Position numbers and translations under genes: made by a program. 64,000 bases of DNA from an uncultured Clostridia bacterium (GTDB taxonomy: Bacteria; Bacillota; Clostridia; UBA1381), in assembly GCA_947631085.1 (NCBI GenBank), contig CANRJY010000001.1, positions 124,001 to 188,000 on the forward strand. The letters are read 5' to 3'. Below are positions 9,123-18,895 of the stretch, in pieces (position 1 is the stretch's first letter; the number at the start of each line of letters is the position of its first letter). The notes below the pieces were generated by a model. It was not told where the DNA came from. It was given only the letters and a program-made list of their open reading frames with translations, and searched no databases.

Positions 9123-11123
9123 CTATGTTTGAATTGTGAATATCTCCGCCAGCGGTTCCGTAAAATTCCCGTCGTCCGCCCGCCATACGAACACTTTTTC
9201 CGATTCGGATATTTGGATATCGTTGACTTCAGCCTCCGCTCCGCCGTCAAAGCTGACCGGATATATTTTTATTCCCGTCATCGTCCCGTCGGGACTGTAT
9301 TCCGCCTTCAGTACCGCCGCCTCCCCGATCTCAGGATCGCCGGAAAACAGCTTAAGCGTATTTGACACGCTGTCAAACGAAAGCGTAACCTTTGTATTTT
9401 TCGAAGGTAATGTCGGCGTGGGAGACGGAGCTATTGTAGCTTCCGCCTCAGCGGTCGGCTCCAAGGTTGGTTCCGGCGTCGGAGTCGGTTCATGCGTTGG
9501 CTCAGAGGTTGGTTCTGCCGTCGGGGTCGGCTCCAAGGTTGGTTCTGAGGTTGGTTCTGAGGTTGGTTCTACCGTCGGTTCTGCCGTCGGGGTCGGCTCC
9601 GAGGTTATCTCCGGTGTTGTAGTCGGCTCAAGCGTCGGCTCCAAGGTTGGTTCCGGCGTCGGAGTCGGTTCAGGCGTTGGAGTCGGTTCCGGTGTCGGAG
9701 TCGGTTCAGGTGTTGGTTCAGGTGTAGGTATTGGTTCCGGCGTTGGTGTTGGTTCAGGTGTAGGTATTTCCGTCGGCTCCGGTGTTGGAGTTAATGTCGG
9801 CTCCGGCGTCGGTACCAATGTCAATGCGGCATACGCGTTTAAGCGTCCTCCCGTCTGCGTTTTACCCTGAAGCGTTTCCAATGTGTCCGCGCTTTTTTTA
9901 AGTCTGTCGATAATTTCGGCAGGCGTTATATCGGGATAACGCGCTATCATAAGCGCGGCTGTGCTTGCTATAAACGGACATGCCATAGATGTACCGCTCT
10001 CGTATTTATATGACGCCGCGCCGCTTTTTTCCACATATGTACTCATTATCTTTTCGCCCGGGGCAGCCATATCCACTGTGTTTGCACCGTAATTGGAAAG
10101 AGTAGCAAGTGTGTCATTTTTACTCGTAAACGCAATAGAGATCACATTATCATAGTCATACCCGCCCGGGTATACCGGATATTTATCGTTATTCGATCCC
10201 TCATTTCCGGCGGCTCCGATAAAAAGCGTACCTGTACATTCTTTTATAATATCTTCAATGCTTTTCGATAATTCGGGACCGCCGTAGCTGTTGTTTGCTA
10301 TGGGAATATTCATTTTTTGGACATATTTTATCGCCTCATATATGTAGCTTACTTTTGTATTCCCTGCCGAGTTAAAAATTTTTAGCGGTAATATCTTAGC
10401 GCCGCGCGCCAGCGAGGCAACTCCTATCCCGTTATCCGTCACCGCGCTCACTATTCCGGCAACATGCGTTCCGTGTCCGAGATCATCGTTCGGGTTATTG
10501 TCGTCGTCACAAAAATTCCAGCCATGAACGTCATCCGTGAAGCCGTTATCATCGTCGTCTATCCCGTTATCGGGGATTTCATTGGGATTTGTCCATATAT
10601 TGTCCTTCAAATCGGGATGATCCAGAAGCACTCCCGAGTCAAGAGTAGCCACGATAACATCGGAACAGTCGATATTCAAATCCCACACCGCCGGAGCATT
10701 TATCTTTTCAAGCCCGTATTGATTTCCGGATACATATTCCGTGTCATCGGGCAAATCATCAAGAGTATATATGTAATCCGGTTCGGCATAATCCACATCC
10801 GGCATTTCATTAAGCCTTTCAACGGTACGGAGTACATTATCTCTCCCCGGTTCTTCAAGAGTAAGCCTTAGGACGCGTTTTTCCGAGGACATACTCATCA
10901 GTGAAATTCCGCCGGCATGATTATCGAGATTTTCAACCTTAGCAATCCCGAGCCCGTAAAAGCTCGGTTCTGCCGAAAACAGTCTTACATTTCCCGTCGG
11001 TCTCATCACCGCTATTACAGATGACGTGTCAAATTCCGCCCTGTTGCCGTCAGCGTCCGCATATACGGCAAAGCCGTTGCAAAAGGCGGCAGCGGCAAGC
11101 AGTAATGCAATATACTTCTTCAT
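9123..11123 (-). CDS. Secreted subtilisin-like serine protease (S8) with Pro/Thr linker
   Basis: 666 residues. A signal peptide (1-22) is followed by a prodomain (about 30-120, ending VDYAEPDYIY) and an S8 catalytic domain (130-425). The triad is D162 (TLDSG), H217 (GHGTHVAG) and S379 (GTSMACP), with N307 (AAGNEG) in the oxyanion hole. Residues 438 to about 573 are a degenerate (PTPEPT)n linker, then an 85-residue beta-rich C-terminal domain (LSFDSVSNTLKLF) of unknown role. There is no sorting signal, so the linker may hold the C-terminal domain away from the protease or wall. The protease is probably exported, self-processed and active on extracellular proteins. It is monocistronic, with its own promoter at 11184-11213. 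Its prodomain resembles the C-terminus of the partial protein at 62561. Confidence 0.93.
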   Translation of the reverse strand: MKKYIALLLAAAAFCNGFAVYADADGNRAEFDTSSVIAVMRPTGNVRLFSAEPSFYGLGIAKVENLDNHAGGISLMSMSSEKRVLRLTLEEPGRDNVLRTVERLNEMPDVDYAEPDYIYTLDDLPDDTEYVSGNQYGLEKINAPAVWDLNIDCSDVIVATLDSGVLLDHPDLKDNIWTNPNEIPDNGIDDDDNGFTDDVHGWNFCDDDNNPNDDLGHGTHVAGIVSAVTDNGIGVASLARGAKILPLKIFNSAGNTKVSYIYEAIKYVQKMNIPIANNSYGGPELSKSIEDIIKECTGTLFIGAAGNEGSNNDKYPVYPGGYDYDNVISIAFTSKNDTLATLSNYGANTVDMAAPGEKIMSTYVEKSGAASYKYESGTSMACPFIASTAALMIARYPDITPAEIIDRLKKSADTLETLQGKTQTGGRLNAYAALTLVPTPEPTLTPTPEPTEIPTPEPTPTPEPIPTPEPTPEPTPTPEPTPTPEPTPTPEPTLEPTLEPTTTPEITSEPTPTAEPTVEPTSEPTSEPTLEPTPTAEPTSEPTHEPTPTPEPTLEPTAEAEATIAPSPTPTLPSKNTKVTLSFDSVSNTLKLFSGDPEIGEAAVLKAEYSPDGTMTGIKIYPVSFDGGAEAEVNDIQISESEKVFVWRADDGNFTEPLAEIFTIQT
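9405..9812 (-). repeat. PTPEPT-type coding repeat (linker of the subtilase)
   Basis: About 400 bases of tandem 6- to 18-base units encode Pro-Thr-Pro-Glu-Pro-Thr and variants (SEPT, LEPT, AEPT). The repeat is in frame with the protease. Such a tract is prone to length change by slippage, and it creates the long GVGSGV shadow ORF on the other strand. Confidence 0.9.
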
Positions 11124-11183
11124 TGAACTCTTCCTTTTCTACAGAATATACAATGCTTAATAAACTATCCGCATAGTAAATCC

Positions 11184-11213
11184 ATTATACAACATCATAA
11201 AATATTTTGTCAA
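11184..11213 (-). promoter_or_regulatory. Sigma-A promoter of the subtilase gene
   Basis: On the minus strand: TTGACA, 18 bases, TATAAT, about 60 bases upstream of the ATG. Both hexamers are perfect consensus. Confidence 0.8.
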
Positions 11214-11267
11214 CAATATCGTTAAATAACGTCTGTTAATATATTTCCAATATTTCAAGACATTCAC

Positions 11268-11300
11268 AAAATGGACGGATATGATCCGTCCATTTATATG
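11268..11300 (-). terminator. Terminator of carB
   Basis: A 12-bp perfect inverted repeat (AAATGGACGGAT / ATCCGTCCATTT, 3-base loop) directly follows the carB stop. The T tract on the minus strand is short (ATTTTG), so strength is uncertain. Confidence 0.7.
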
Positions 11301-11302
11301 CT

Positions 11303-14300
11303 TTACTTTATTTCACTGTGAAATTCCTGTAACGGTTTAACGCCCGAGTCGCCTTTTTGTATCGCCTTAATTCCCGCAACCGACGCTTTCGCCGCCGCGA
11401 GCGTTGTCATGTACGGTATTCTGCCCTTGATAACGCCCTTTCTGATATAGCTGTCGTCCGCCGCGCCCTTTTTGTCGGTCGGGGTGTTAATTACCATTGT
11501 TACCTCGCCGTTTGTGATTATATCGAGCACATTCGGTCTGCCTTCGCCAAGCTTCGCGACCGATTTCGCGGGTATGCCGTGCGCGTTGATAAAGTCCGCG
11601 CTGCCCTTCGTCGCGACTATCTCGAAGCCCAAGTCGTGGAAACCCTTCGCAACCTCTATCATTTCCTCCTTGTCGCGGTCGTTTACGCTGATGAGCACTC
11701 TGCCCGAAACGGGAAGCCTTGTCTGCGTAGCCTCCTGCGACTTGCCGAACGCCTCGCCGAAGTCCGCCGCCATGCCGAGAACCTCGCCTGTCGAGCGCAT
11801 TTCGGGGCCTAAAATCGGATCGACCTCCTGGAACATATTGAACGGGAATACCGCTTCCTTAACGCCGTAGTGCGGGATTTTCTTCTCTTTCAGATCCGCC
11901 ACCGGCGACGGTCTGCCCGTTATCGGAGACGTGATTATATCGGTCGCAAGCGGCACCATTCTGATGTTACATACCTTCGATACGAGCGGCACCGTTCTTG
12001 ACGCGCGCGGATTTGCTTCGAGCACATAAACCTTGCCGTCCTCGATCGCGTACTGCATATTCATAAGCCCGCGCACATTCATTTCACGCGCTATTTTACG
12101 CGTATATTCCTTTATCGTCTCAACATTTTCAGCCGGAATGTGCATAGACGGCAAAATACAAGCCGAGTCGCCCGAGTGGATTCCGGCAAGCTCGATATGC
12201 TCCATAACAGCCGGAACGAACACATTCTCGCCATCCGAAATAGCGTCCGCTTCGCACTCGGTAGCGTGATTTAAGAAGCGGTCGATAAGGATAGGTCTGT
12301 CGGGCGTCACGCCTACGGCGGCGCTCATGTAAACTTTAAGGCTTTCCGCGTCGTGAACTACCTCCATGCCGCGTCCGCCGAGAACGTACGACGGGCGAAC
12401 CATTACGGGATAGCCTATCTTCTCCGCAATTTCGAGCGCTTCTTCAACGTCGACCGCCATTCCCGACTCCGGCATAGGAATACCGAGCTTGTCCATCATC
12501 GCGCGGAACAAATCTCTGTCCTCCGCCAAATCTATCGTTTCCGGCGTCGTTCCGAGTATATTTACGCCGTTTTTCTTTAATTCCGCCGCCAAATTAAGCG
12601 GGGTCTGACCGCCGAACTGCGCGATAACGCCGAGCGGCTTTTCCTTTTCATGTATACTTAAAACATCCTCCAATGTCAGCGGCTCGAAATAGAGCTTATC
12701 GGACGTGTCGTAGTCGGTCGAAACGGTTTCGGGGTTGCAGTTTACGATTATCGTTTCAAATCCGAGCTGTTTCAGCGCCTTCGCAGCGTGAACGCAGCAG
12801 TAGTCGAACTCGATACCCTGTCCTATTCTGTTCGGACCGCCGCCCAATATCATGATCTTCGGCTTATCCGAAGCCTTGCTTTCGTCCTTCATGTTGTACG
12901 AAGAATAATAGTAAGCCGCGTCCTTTGTGCCGCTTACATGAACGCCTTCCCACGCTTCGGTAATACCCGCCGCGATACGCGCGTTCCTGATTTCCTCCTC
13001 GGTAACGTCCAAAAGTCCGCTCAAATATCTGTCCGAGAAGCCGTCCTTCTTCGCCTGTTCGAGCACGTCCGTCGGCGGAACGCTGCCCTTATATGCTTTG
13101 AGCGCTTCCTCCTCCTCGACGAGCTCCTTCATCTGCTCGATAAAGTAGTGCTTTATCTTAGTTAAATCCCATAATTCCTCGACAGTCGCGCCTTTTCTCA
13201 AAGCCTCGTACATAATGAACTGTCTTTCGCTCGACGGATATACGAGCATTTTCAAAAGCTCGTCCTTCGATTTCTCCGCGAAATCCTTCGCTCCGCCCAA
13301 GCCGTAGCGTCCTATTTCAAGACTTCTTATAGCCTTCTGGAACGCCTCTTTATACGTTTTGCCTATGCTCATTACCTCGCCGACCGCGCGCATCTGCGTA
13401 CCGAGCTTGTCCTGCGCGCCCTTGAATTTCTCAAACGCCCAGCGCGCGAACTTGATAACAACGTAGTCGCCGTCGGGATAGTATTTATCGAGCGTGCCGT
13501 ACTTGCCGCATTCGATATCCGACAAATCAAGTCCCGCCGCGAGCATAGCCGAAACGAGCGCGATCGGGAAGCCCGTCGCCTTCGACGCGAGCGCCGACGA
13601 GCGCGAGGTACGCGGATTTATTTCTATTACGATAACGCGTCCGTCCTCGGGATTTCTCGCGAACTGCACGTTAGTTCCGCCGATAACCTCTATCGCTTCA
13701 ACGATTTTATACGCCTGTCTCTGTAATTCCTTCTGCACGTCCTCGGGAATGGTAAGCATCGGAGCGGAGCAGAACGAGTCGCCCGTATGAACGCCCAGGG
13801 GGTCAATGTTCTCGATAAAGCAGACCGTTATCATGTTATTTTTGGAGTCTCTTACAACCTCCAGCTCCAGCTCCTCCCAGCCGAGAACCGATTCCTCGAC
13901 GAGAACCTGTCCGACAAGGCTCGCCTGCAAGCCGCGCTCGCAAACAACCTTTAATTCCTCGGTGTTGTAAACGAGACCGCCGCCCGCGCCGCCCATTGTG
14001 TACGCGGGGCGAAGCACAACAGGGTAGCCGAGCTTATCCGCGATAGCAAGCGCCTCGTCAACCGAATACGCGACCTCGCTTCGAGCCATCTCTATTCCGA
14101 GGCTGTTCATAGTTTTCTTAAATTCAATTCTGTCCTCGCCGCGGTCGATAGCGTCAACCTGCACTCCTATAACCTGCACGCCGTACTTATCCAAAATACC
14201 CGCGTTTGCAAGCTCCGAGCAGAGGTTTAAGCCCGACTGTCCGCCTAAGTTCGGCAGAAGCGCGTCGGGGCGTTCCTTTTCGATGATCTGAGTAAGTCTT

Positions 14301-14515
14301 TCGAGGTTCAGCGGCTCAATATATGTAACGTCAGCCGTTTCGGGGTCGGTCATGATGGTCGCGGGGTTCGAGTTTACGAGAACGATCTCGTAACCGAGCT
14401 TGCGAAGCGCCTTACACGCCTGCGTACCCGAATAGTCAAACTCGCACGCCTGACCGATAATAATAGGCCCCGAGCCGATTATTAGAACCTTGTGTATATC
14501 GTCTCTCTTTTTCAT
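11303..14515 (-). CDS. carB: Carbamoyl-phosphate synthase large subunit
   Basis: 1070 residues, the normal length. It makes carbamoyl phosphate from bicarbonate, ammonia (delivered by CarA) and two ATP for pyrimidine and arginine synthesis. The N-terminus is typical (KVLIIGSGPIIIGQACEFDYSG). The two ATP-grasp halves are internal duplicates (the second starts near KIMILGGGPNRIGQGIEFDY, about residue 555), and the last 130 residues are the MGS-like allosteric domain. No carA is adjacent, which is unusual. The gene has its own promoter (14565-14593) with a leader of only about 40 bases, too short for a PyrR attenuator. GGAAAGG precedes the ATG. Confidence 0.97.
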   Translation of the reverse strand: MKKRDDIHKVLIIGSGPIIIGQACEFDYSGTQACKALRKLGYEIVLVNSNPATIMTDPETADVTYIEPLNLERLTQIIEKERPDALLPNLGGQSGLNLCSELANAGILDKYGVQVIGVQVDAIDRGEDRIEFKKTMNSLGIEMARSEVAYSVDEALAIADKLGYPVVLRPAYTMGGAGGGLVYNTEELKVVCERGLQASLVGQVLVEESVLGWEELELEVVRDSKNNMITVCFIENIDPLGVHTGDSFCSAPMLTIPEDVQKELQRQAYKIVEAIEVIGGTNVQFARNPEDGRVIVIEINPRTSRSSALASKATGFPIALVSAMLAAGLDLSDIECGKYGTLDKYYPDGDYVVIKFARWAFEKFKGAQDKLGTQMRAVGEVMSIGKTYKEAFQKAIRSLEIGRYGLGGAKDFAEKSKDELLKMLVYPSSERQFIMYEALRKGATVEELWDLTKIKHYFIEQMKELVEEEEALKAYKGSVPPTDVLEQAKKDGFSDRYLSGLLDVTEEEIRNARIAAGITEAWEGVHVSGTKDAAYYYSSYNMKDESKASDKPKIMILGGGPNRIGQGIEFDYCCVHAAKALKQLGFETIIVNCNPETVSTDYDTSDKLYFEPLTLEDVLSIHEKEKPLGVIAQFGGQTPLNLAAELKKNGVNILGTTPETIDLAEDRDLFRAMMDKLGIPMPESGMAVDVEEALEIAEKIGYPVMVRPSYVLGGRGMEVVHDAESLKVYMSAAVGVTPDRPILIDRFLNHATECEADAISDGENVFVPAVMEHIELAGIHSGDSACILPSMHIPAENVETIKEYTRKIAREMNVRGLMNMQYAIEDGKVYVLEANPRASRTVPLVSKVCNIRMVPLATDIITSPITGRPSPVADLKEKKIPHYGVKEAVFPFNMFQEVDPILGPEMRSTGEVLGMAADFGEAFGKSQEATQTRLPVSGRVLISVNDRDKEEMIEVAKGFHDLGFEIVATKGSADFINAHGIPAKSVAKLGEGRPNVLDIITNGEVTMVINTPTDKKGAADDSYIRKGVIKGRIPYMTTLAAAKASVAGIKAIQKGDSGVKPLQEFHSEIK

Positions 14516-14564
14516 AAAAAACCTTTCCTTTCAAAATGTTCCGTAATTTTATCTTATCCTTTAT

Positions 14565-14593
14565 ATTATCCCTTATATTGCGCAGTTTGTCAA
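14565..14593 (-). promoter_or_regulatory. Sigma-A promoter of carB
   Basis: Minus strand TTGACA, 17 bases, GATAAT, just downstream of the AraC-family stop codon. No terminator lies between, so the AraC gene could also read into carB. Confidence 0.7.
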
Positions 14594-14599
14594 GCAGTT

Positions 14600-15454
14600 T
14601 TACAAAAAATCTTTTCTGTACGCGGTCGGCTTGCGGTTTGTCTGACGTTTAAACTGCGCTATAAAACTGCTCGTGTCGGCAAAACCCGTTTTCAGAGCAA
14701 TTTCGGATATACTTAAATCCGTAGTCCTGAGCAATACTTTCGACTGGTTTATTCTGTGGTTTACCAAATAATTATATGGTGTGGCGCCCGTATACTGCTT
14801 GAAAATTCTTATAAAATAAAACTTAGATAAATGCACTCGTTCAACCATATCCTCTATACCTATGGGCTCGGCATAATTCTCGTGTATAAATCGGATCGTC
14901 TGCTCTATTTCAGGTATATGCAATTTTATATTCCTGTTGCTGTCATCGCTCAGCTCGCTTTGGAGTATAATATCAAACAGCTTATGTATCCCGAGCGATA
15001 TCCCCGACAGGGTTTTTAAATCCGGACGTTTCGCGTCATGCAAAAGCTGTTCAAGCTCTGCTTCAAACGCGGCCCTGTCCTGAATCCGCACCGCGCTCAC
15101 GCCTTTATAATTGACCGCTTCCGCTATGCCGCTTACGCCCGCTCCCTTTATATGCAGCCATATAAAATCCCATTTTTCCGACTTGGTTCGGTAAAGATGA
15201 TGCTTCATGCAATCGACCACAACGGCATATCCGCGCTGCAAAGTCAACCGGCTGCCGTCAGCCTCCATAACGCCCTCGCCGGAAAGCGTATACAAAAGCA
15301 TATGACTGTCATTTCCCTCCCGCTCCGTGGAATACTGGTTAAGCGCGTAAAAATGACCTATTTCTGTTATGTAAAACGGTAAAATATCAGCTGCCGCCGG
15401 AGTAGCCGTGACCCACTCCGACGACGGCTCTATGTCAAGATTGGCAATATGCAT
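14600..15454 (-). CDS. AraC family transcriptional regulator
   Basis: 284 residues. An N-terminal cupin-like sensor (about 15-140) precedes a C-terminal pair of helix-turn-helix motifs (from IRFIHENYAEPIGIEDMV; signature ISEIALKTGFADTSSFIAQFKR). This is the layout of sugar-responsive regulators. It is transcribed away from the DUF5107-GH2 operon with a 183-base spacer, so it probably activates that operon in response to an oligosaccharide; this is inference from position. The ORF track uses a GTG at 15463, but that GTG is part of the ribosome site (AGAGGTG), and the ATG at 15454 is 6 bases further on. Confidence 0.88.
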   Translation of the reverse strand: MHIANLDIEPSSEWVTATPAAADILPFYITEIGHFYALNQYSTEREGNDSHMLLYTLSGEGVMEADGSRLTLQRGYAVVVDCMKHHLYRTKSEKWDFIWLHIKGAGVSGIAEAVNYKGVSAVRIQDRAAFEAELEQLLHDAKRPDLKTLSGISLGIHKLFDIILQSELSDDSNRNIKLHIPEIEQTIRFIHENYAEPIGIEDMVERVHLSKFYFIRIFKQYTGATPYNYLVNHRINQSKVLLRTTDLSISEIALKTGFADTSSFIAQFKRQTNRKPTAYRKDFL

Positions 15455-15597
15455 TTTATACACCTCTTTTATTGCAATAATTCTGTATATTTCATCTTCT
15501 ATAATAATAACACATTATTTTTCCCGCCGCAACAAACAGAGCAATATTTTTTTATTTTTATGCAATTTTTACTAATGCTTTTTCCGAATTTCTACTG

Positions 15598-15603
15598 TAT
15601 AAT
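15598..15603 (+). promoter_or_regulatory. -10 box of the DUF5107-GH2 operon
   Basis: A perfect TATAAT lies 35 bases before the DUF5107 start, but no recognisable TTGACA is found at the right distance. A good -10 with a poor -35 fits a promoter that needs an activator, such as the divergent AraC protein. Confidence 0.5.
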
Positions 15604-15637
15604 GTAACCATAAAATATTTTATAAGGAGAATTAGTC

Positions 15638-18600
15638 ATGGATAAGGTAAAGGTATGGGCTGAAGCCGTTACAATTCCGACATACGAAACGGGCGAATAC
15701 TCGCCGCTTCCGATGTTCCTCGAAAAGCGCGTTTATCAGGGAAGCTCAGGCAGAGTTTATCCGCATCCCGTATGCGAGAGCGTAGCGGACGTTAAGACGG
15801 ACAAGGAATACAACGCGGTATTTCTCGAAAACGAGTATCTTCTCGTAATGCTTCTTCCGGAAATCGGCGGCAAGGTTCACAGGATTTTCGATAAAACAAA
15901 CAACTACGACGCGGTTTACCATAACGAGGTAATAAAGCCCGCTCTCGTGGGGCTCGCAGGCCCGTGGGTATCGGGCGGAATTGAGTTCAACTGGCCGCAG
16001 CACCACAGACCGTCAACATTCGATCCCGTTTCGTACACGATAACCGAAAACGAGGACGGCTCGGCTACGGTATGGATGGGCGAAACGGAAAAAATGTACC
16101 ACATGAAGGGCATGGCGGGCTTCACGCTCTACCCGGGCAAGGCGTATCTCGAAATAAAGGGACAGCTCTATAACTCCACCGAGCGCACGCAGACGTTTCT
16201 TTGGTGGGCAAACCCCGCCGTGCCGGTAAACGAGAACACACGCTCGATCTTCCCGCCGGACGTTACTGCCGTAATGGATCACGGCAAACGCGATGTTTCA
16301 TCGTTCCCTATCGCGACGGGTACATACTACAAAATGGACTACAGCGAGGGCGTGGACATTTCGCGCTACAAGAATATCCCCGTCCCGACCTCGTACATGG
16401 CGGCTCATTCCGATTATGATTTCATCGGCAACTACGACTACGGCAAGGACGCAGGACTTCTCCACATCGCCGACCATCACATATCGCCGGGCAAAAAGCA
16501 GTGGACATGGGGCTGCGGCGATTTCGGCAAGGCATGGGACAGAAACCTCACCGACGAAAACGGACCGTATATCGAGCTTATGACGGGTATGTTCACCGAC
16601 AATCAGCCCGATTTCACATTTATCGCTCCGTATGAGGAAAAGACGTTTACGCAGTATTTCCTCCCGTACAAGGAGGTCGGCGCGGTAAAGAACGCGACGC
16701 TCGAAGCGGCGATAAATCTCGAAACCGACGACGGCGAAGCGTTTGTAAGCGTATATTCGCCCATGAAGCTGACCGCGCAGATAAAGCTCACGGGGCTTAC
16801 GGAAACGTATATTTCGGAAACGGTTGAATTATCGCCCGAAAAGCCGTTCACAACGGCTGTAAAATTCCACGAGGAGACGGACACGGATTTAACTCTTTCG
16901 GTCAAGGACGCAAACGGAAAAACAATTGTCGAGTATTCGCCGCTCCCCGAAAAAATCGAGCCTATCCCCTCGCCCGCCGAGGCTGCGAAAAAGCCCGAGG
17001 AAATAGCTTCATTGGAGGAGCTTTACTTGACGGCAGTCCACCTCGAGCAGTACCGCCACGCGACATACTCGCCCGAGCCGTACTATCTCGAAGGCTTAAA
17101 GCGCGACAAAACCGACATACGCCTCAACAACGGCTATGGAAAATACCTGTATAAAAACGGCTTATTCAAGGAAAGCGAAAAGCATTTCCGCGCGGCGATA
17201 AAGAAATCGACATGGAAAAACCCGAACCCGTACGACTGCGAGCCGTACTACAACTTAGGTCTGACGCTCAAAAAGCAGCGCAGGCTCGACGAAGCGTTCG
17301 ACGCGTTCTACAAGTCGATTTGGTCAAGCGCGATGCAGGACAAGGGCTTCTATCAGCTCGCGTGCATAGCCGCCGAAAAGGGACGCACCGAGCAGGCTCT
17401 CGAATTTGCGGAGCAGTCGCTCAATAAGGGTATACGCAATCTGAAATCTCGCAATCTGAAAACGACGCTTCTGCGCCTTCTCGGACGAAACGAGGAAGCG
17501 AAAGCGTTTGCGCTCGAAACGATGAAAATAGACCCGCTCAATTTCGGCTGCCGTTACGAGCTGTATAAAATTACGGGCGATTTCGCGATACTCAACGAAA
17601 TGACGATACTCATGCGTAACGACGTGCAGAATTACATAGAATTATCTCTGAGCTACAACGAGTTCGGGCTTCTCGACGAAGCCGCGAAGGTTCTCGCGCT
17701 GATATCCGAAGCCGACCGTCCGATGCTCCACTACTACATGGCGTATTATTCGGACAGCGACGTCGAGCTGGAGGTCGCGCACAAATCAGACTGCATGAAC
17801 TGCTTCCCGAACAGGCTCACCGATATGCTTGTGCTTGAATACGCGATAGAGAAAAACCCGTCGGACGAAAACGCGTACTACCTCTTGGGCAACCTGCTCT
17901 ACGACAAGGGACAGTGGGAGCGCGCTATGGAGTGCTGGAAGAAGTCGATCGAGATAAACGACGTAAACCCCGTAAATCACCGCAATCTGTCGCTCGCGTA
18001 CTTCAATAAGCTCCGCGACAGCGAAAGCGCTCTCTACGAAATGAGCCGCGCCTCGCGTCTCGCACCCGACGACGCGCGTATTTACTACGAGTACGACCAG
18101 CTCATAAAGCAGACAAACGATATGCCCGTCAAGAAGCGTCTTAAAAGCATGGCTGACAATATCCCGATGATGGAGTCGCGCGACGATTTATTCACGGAAT
18201 TTCTGACGCTGATGAACTGCGAAAAATATTACGAGCGCGCGTTACAGTTTATGACGCCGCACAAATTCCACCCGTGGGAAGGCGGAGAGGGCAAGATCAC
18301 CGCTCAGTATAAGAAAGCTCACATGGGCATAGCGGCGGAGCTTTACGCGAACAAGGACGTCGAGGGCGCGATCGAGCACCTCGAAGCCGCGCTCGTTTAT
18401 CCCGAAAACTTAGGCGAAGGCAAGCTGTTCGGCACACTCGACAACGACGTTTATTATATGATGGGCTGTATGTACGAGGGCGTTGACTATATCAAGGCGC
18501 AGGAGTGCTTCAAATTAGCCGCACGAGGCGACGAAAACCTCTCCGCGGCGGCGTACTACAACGACCAGCCGCCCGAAATGCTCTACTACCGCGCGCTCGC

Positions 18601-18895
18601 GGCAAGAAAGCTCGGCGACGAAAAGGCGGCAAAAGGCAAGCTCAACAAGCTCGTGACCTACGGCGAACAGCATTTGCACGACCACGTAGAAATAGACTAT
18701 TTCGCGGTATCCCTGCCCGACTTTCTGATTTACGAAGCAGATATGGATAAAAAGAATTATGTAAACTGCTGTTACTTGGCGGCGCTCGGCTATCACGGAC
18801 TGGGCAACAACGAAAAAGCGTCAAAATATGTAAACGCCGGACTTGAAGCCGACATATCGCACCAGGGATTGATTGAATTGAAGGAGAAAATATGA
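15638..18895 (+). CDS. DUF5107 domain protein with tetratricopeptide repeats
   Basis: 1085 residues, no signal peptide, so cytoplasmic. The N-terminal half (about 25-340) matches DUF5107, a beta-sandwich domain often encoded beside glycosidases and related in fold to aldose-epimerase/galactose-mutarotase-type sugar-binding proteins (SGGIEFNWPQHHRPS is conserved-looking). From about residue 470 the protein is a long array of TPR helices (for example YYNLGLTLKKQRRLDEAFDAF and AYYLLGNLLYDKGQWERAME). An AAGGAGA site lies 9 bases before the ATG. Its stop overlaps the next GH2 start by four bases (ATGA), so the two are translated together and probably form a complex or act on the same sugar. Reaction unknown; it may be an uncharacterised glycosidase or sugar-binding scaffold. 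Confidence 0.85.
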   Translation: MDKVKVWAEAVTIPTYETGEYSPLPMFLEKRVYQGSSGRVYPHPVCESVADVKTDKEYNAVFLENEYLLVMLLPEIGGKVHRIFDKTNNYDAVYHNEVIKPALVGLAGPWVSGGIEFNWPQHHRPSTFDPVSYTITENEDGSATVWMGETEKMYHMKGMAGFTLYPGKAYLEIKGQLYNSTERTQTFLWWANPAVPVNENTRSIFPPDVTAVMDHGKRDVSSFPIATGTYYKMDYSEGVDISRYKNIPVPTSYMAAHSDYDFIGNYDYGKDAGLLHIADHHISPGKKQWTWGCGDFGKAWDRNLTDENGPYIELMTGMFTDNQPDFTFIAPYEEKTFTQYFLPYKEVGAVKNATLEAAINLETDDGEAFVSVYSPMKLTAQIKLTGLTETYISETVELSPEKPFTTAVKFHEETDTDLTLSVKDANGKTIVEYSPLPEKIEPIPSPAEAAKKPEEIASLEELYLTAVHLEQYRHATYSPEPYYLEGLKRDKTDIRLNNGYGKYLYKNGLFKESEKHFRAAIKKSTWKNPNPYDCEPYYNLGLTLKKQRRLDEAFDAFYKSIWSSAMQDKGFYQLACIAAEKGRTEQALEFAEQSLNKGIRNLKSRNLKTTLLRLLGRNEEAKAFALETMKIDPLNFGCRYELYKITGDFAILNEMTILMRNDVQNYIELSLSYNEFGLLDEAAKVLALISEADRPMLHYYMAYYSDSDVELEVAHKSDCMNCFPNRLTDMLVLEYAIEKNPSDENAYYLLGNLLYDKGQWERAMECWKKSIEINDVNPVNHRNLSLAYFNKLRDSESALYEMSRASRLAPDDARIYYEYDQLIKQTNDMPVKKRLKSMADNIPMMESRDDLFTEFLTLMNCEKYYERALQFMTPHKFHPWEGGEGKITAQYKKAHMGIAAELYANKDVEGAIEHLEAALVYPENLGEGKLFGTLDNDVYYMMGCMYEGVDYIKAQECFKLAARGDENLSAAAYYNDQPPEMLYYRALAARKLGDEKAAKGKLNKLVTYGEQHLHDHVEIDYFAVSLPDFLIYEADMDKKNYVNCCYLAALGYHGLGNNEKASKYVNAGLEADISHQGLIELKEKI

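Noticed and set aside
9405-9812. Periodic repeat that could be taken for a CRISPR array or minisatellite
   Set aside because: Units are 6-18 bases, in frame and encode a Pro/Thr linker; there are no unique spacers of constant length.
9136-9870. Plus-strand ORF of 244 residues rich in GVGSGV
   Set aside because: It is the antisense shadow of the PTPEPT linker in the subtilase; it has no ribosome site and low complexity throughout the repeat.
14516-14564. Possible PyrR attenuator before carB
   Set aside because: The promoter leaves a leader of about 40 bases, too short for an attenuator.
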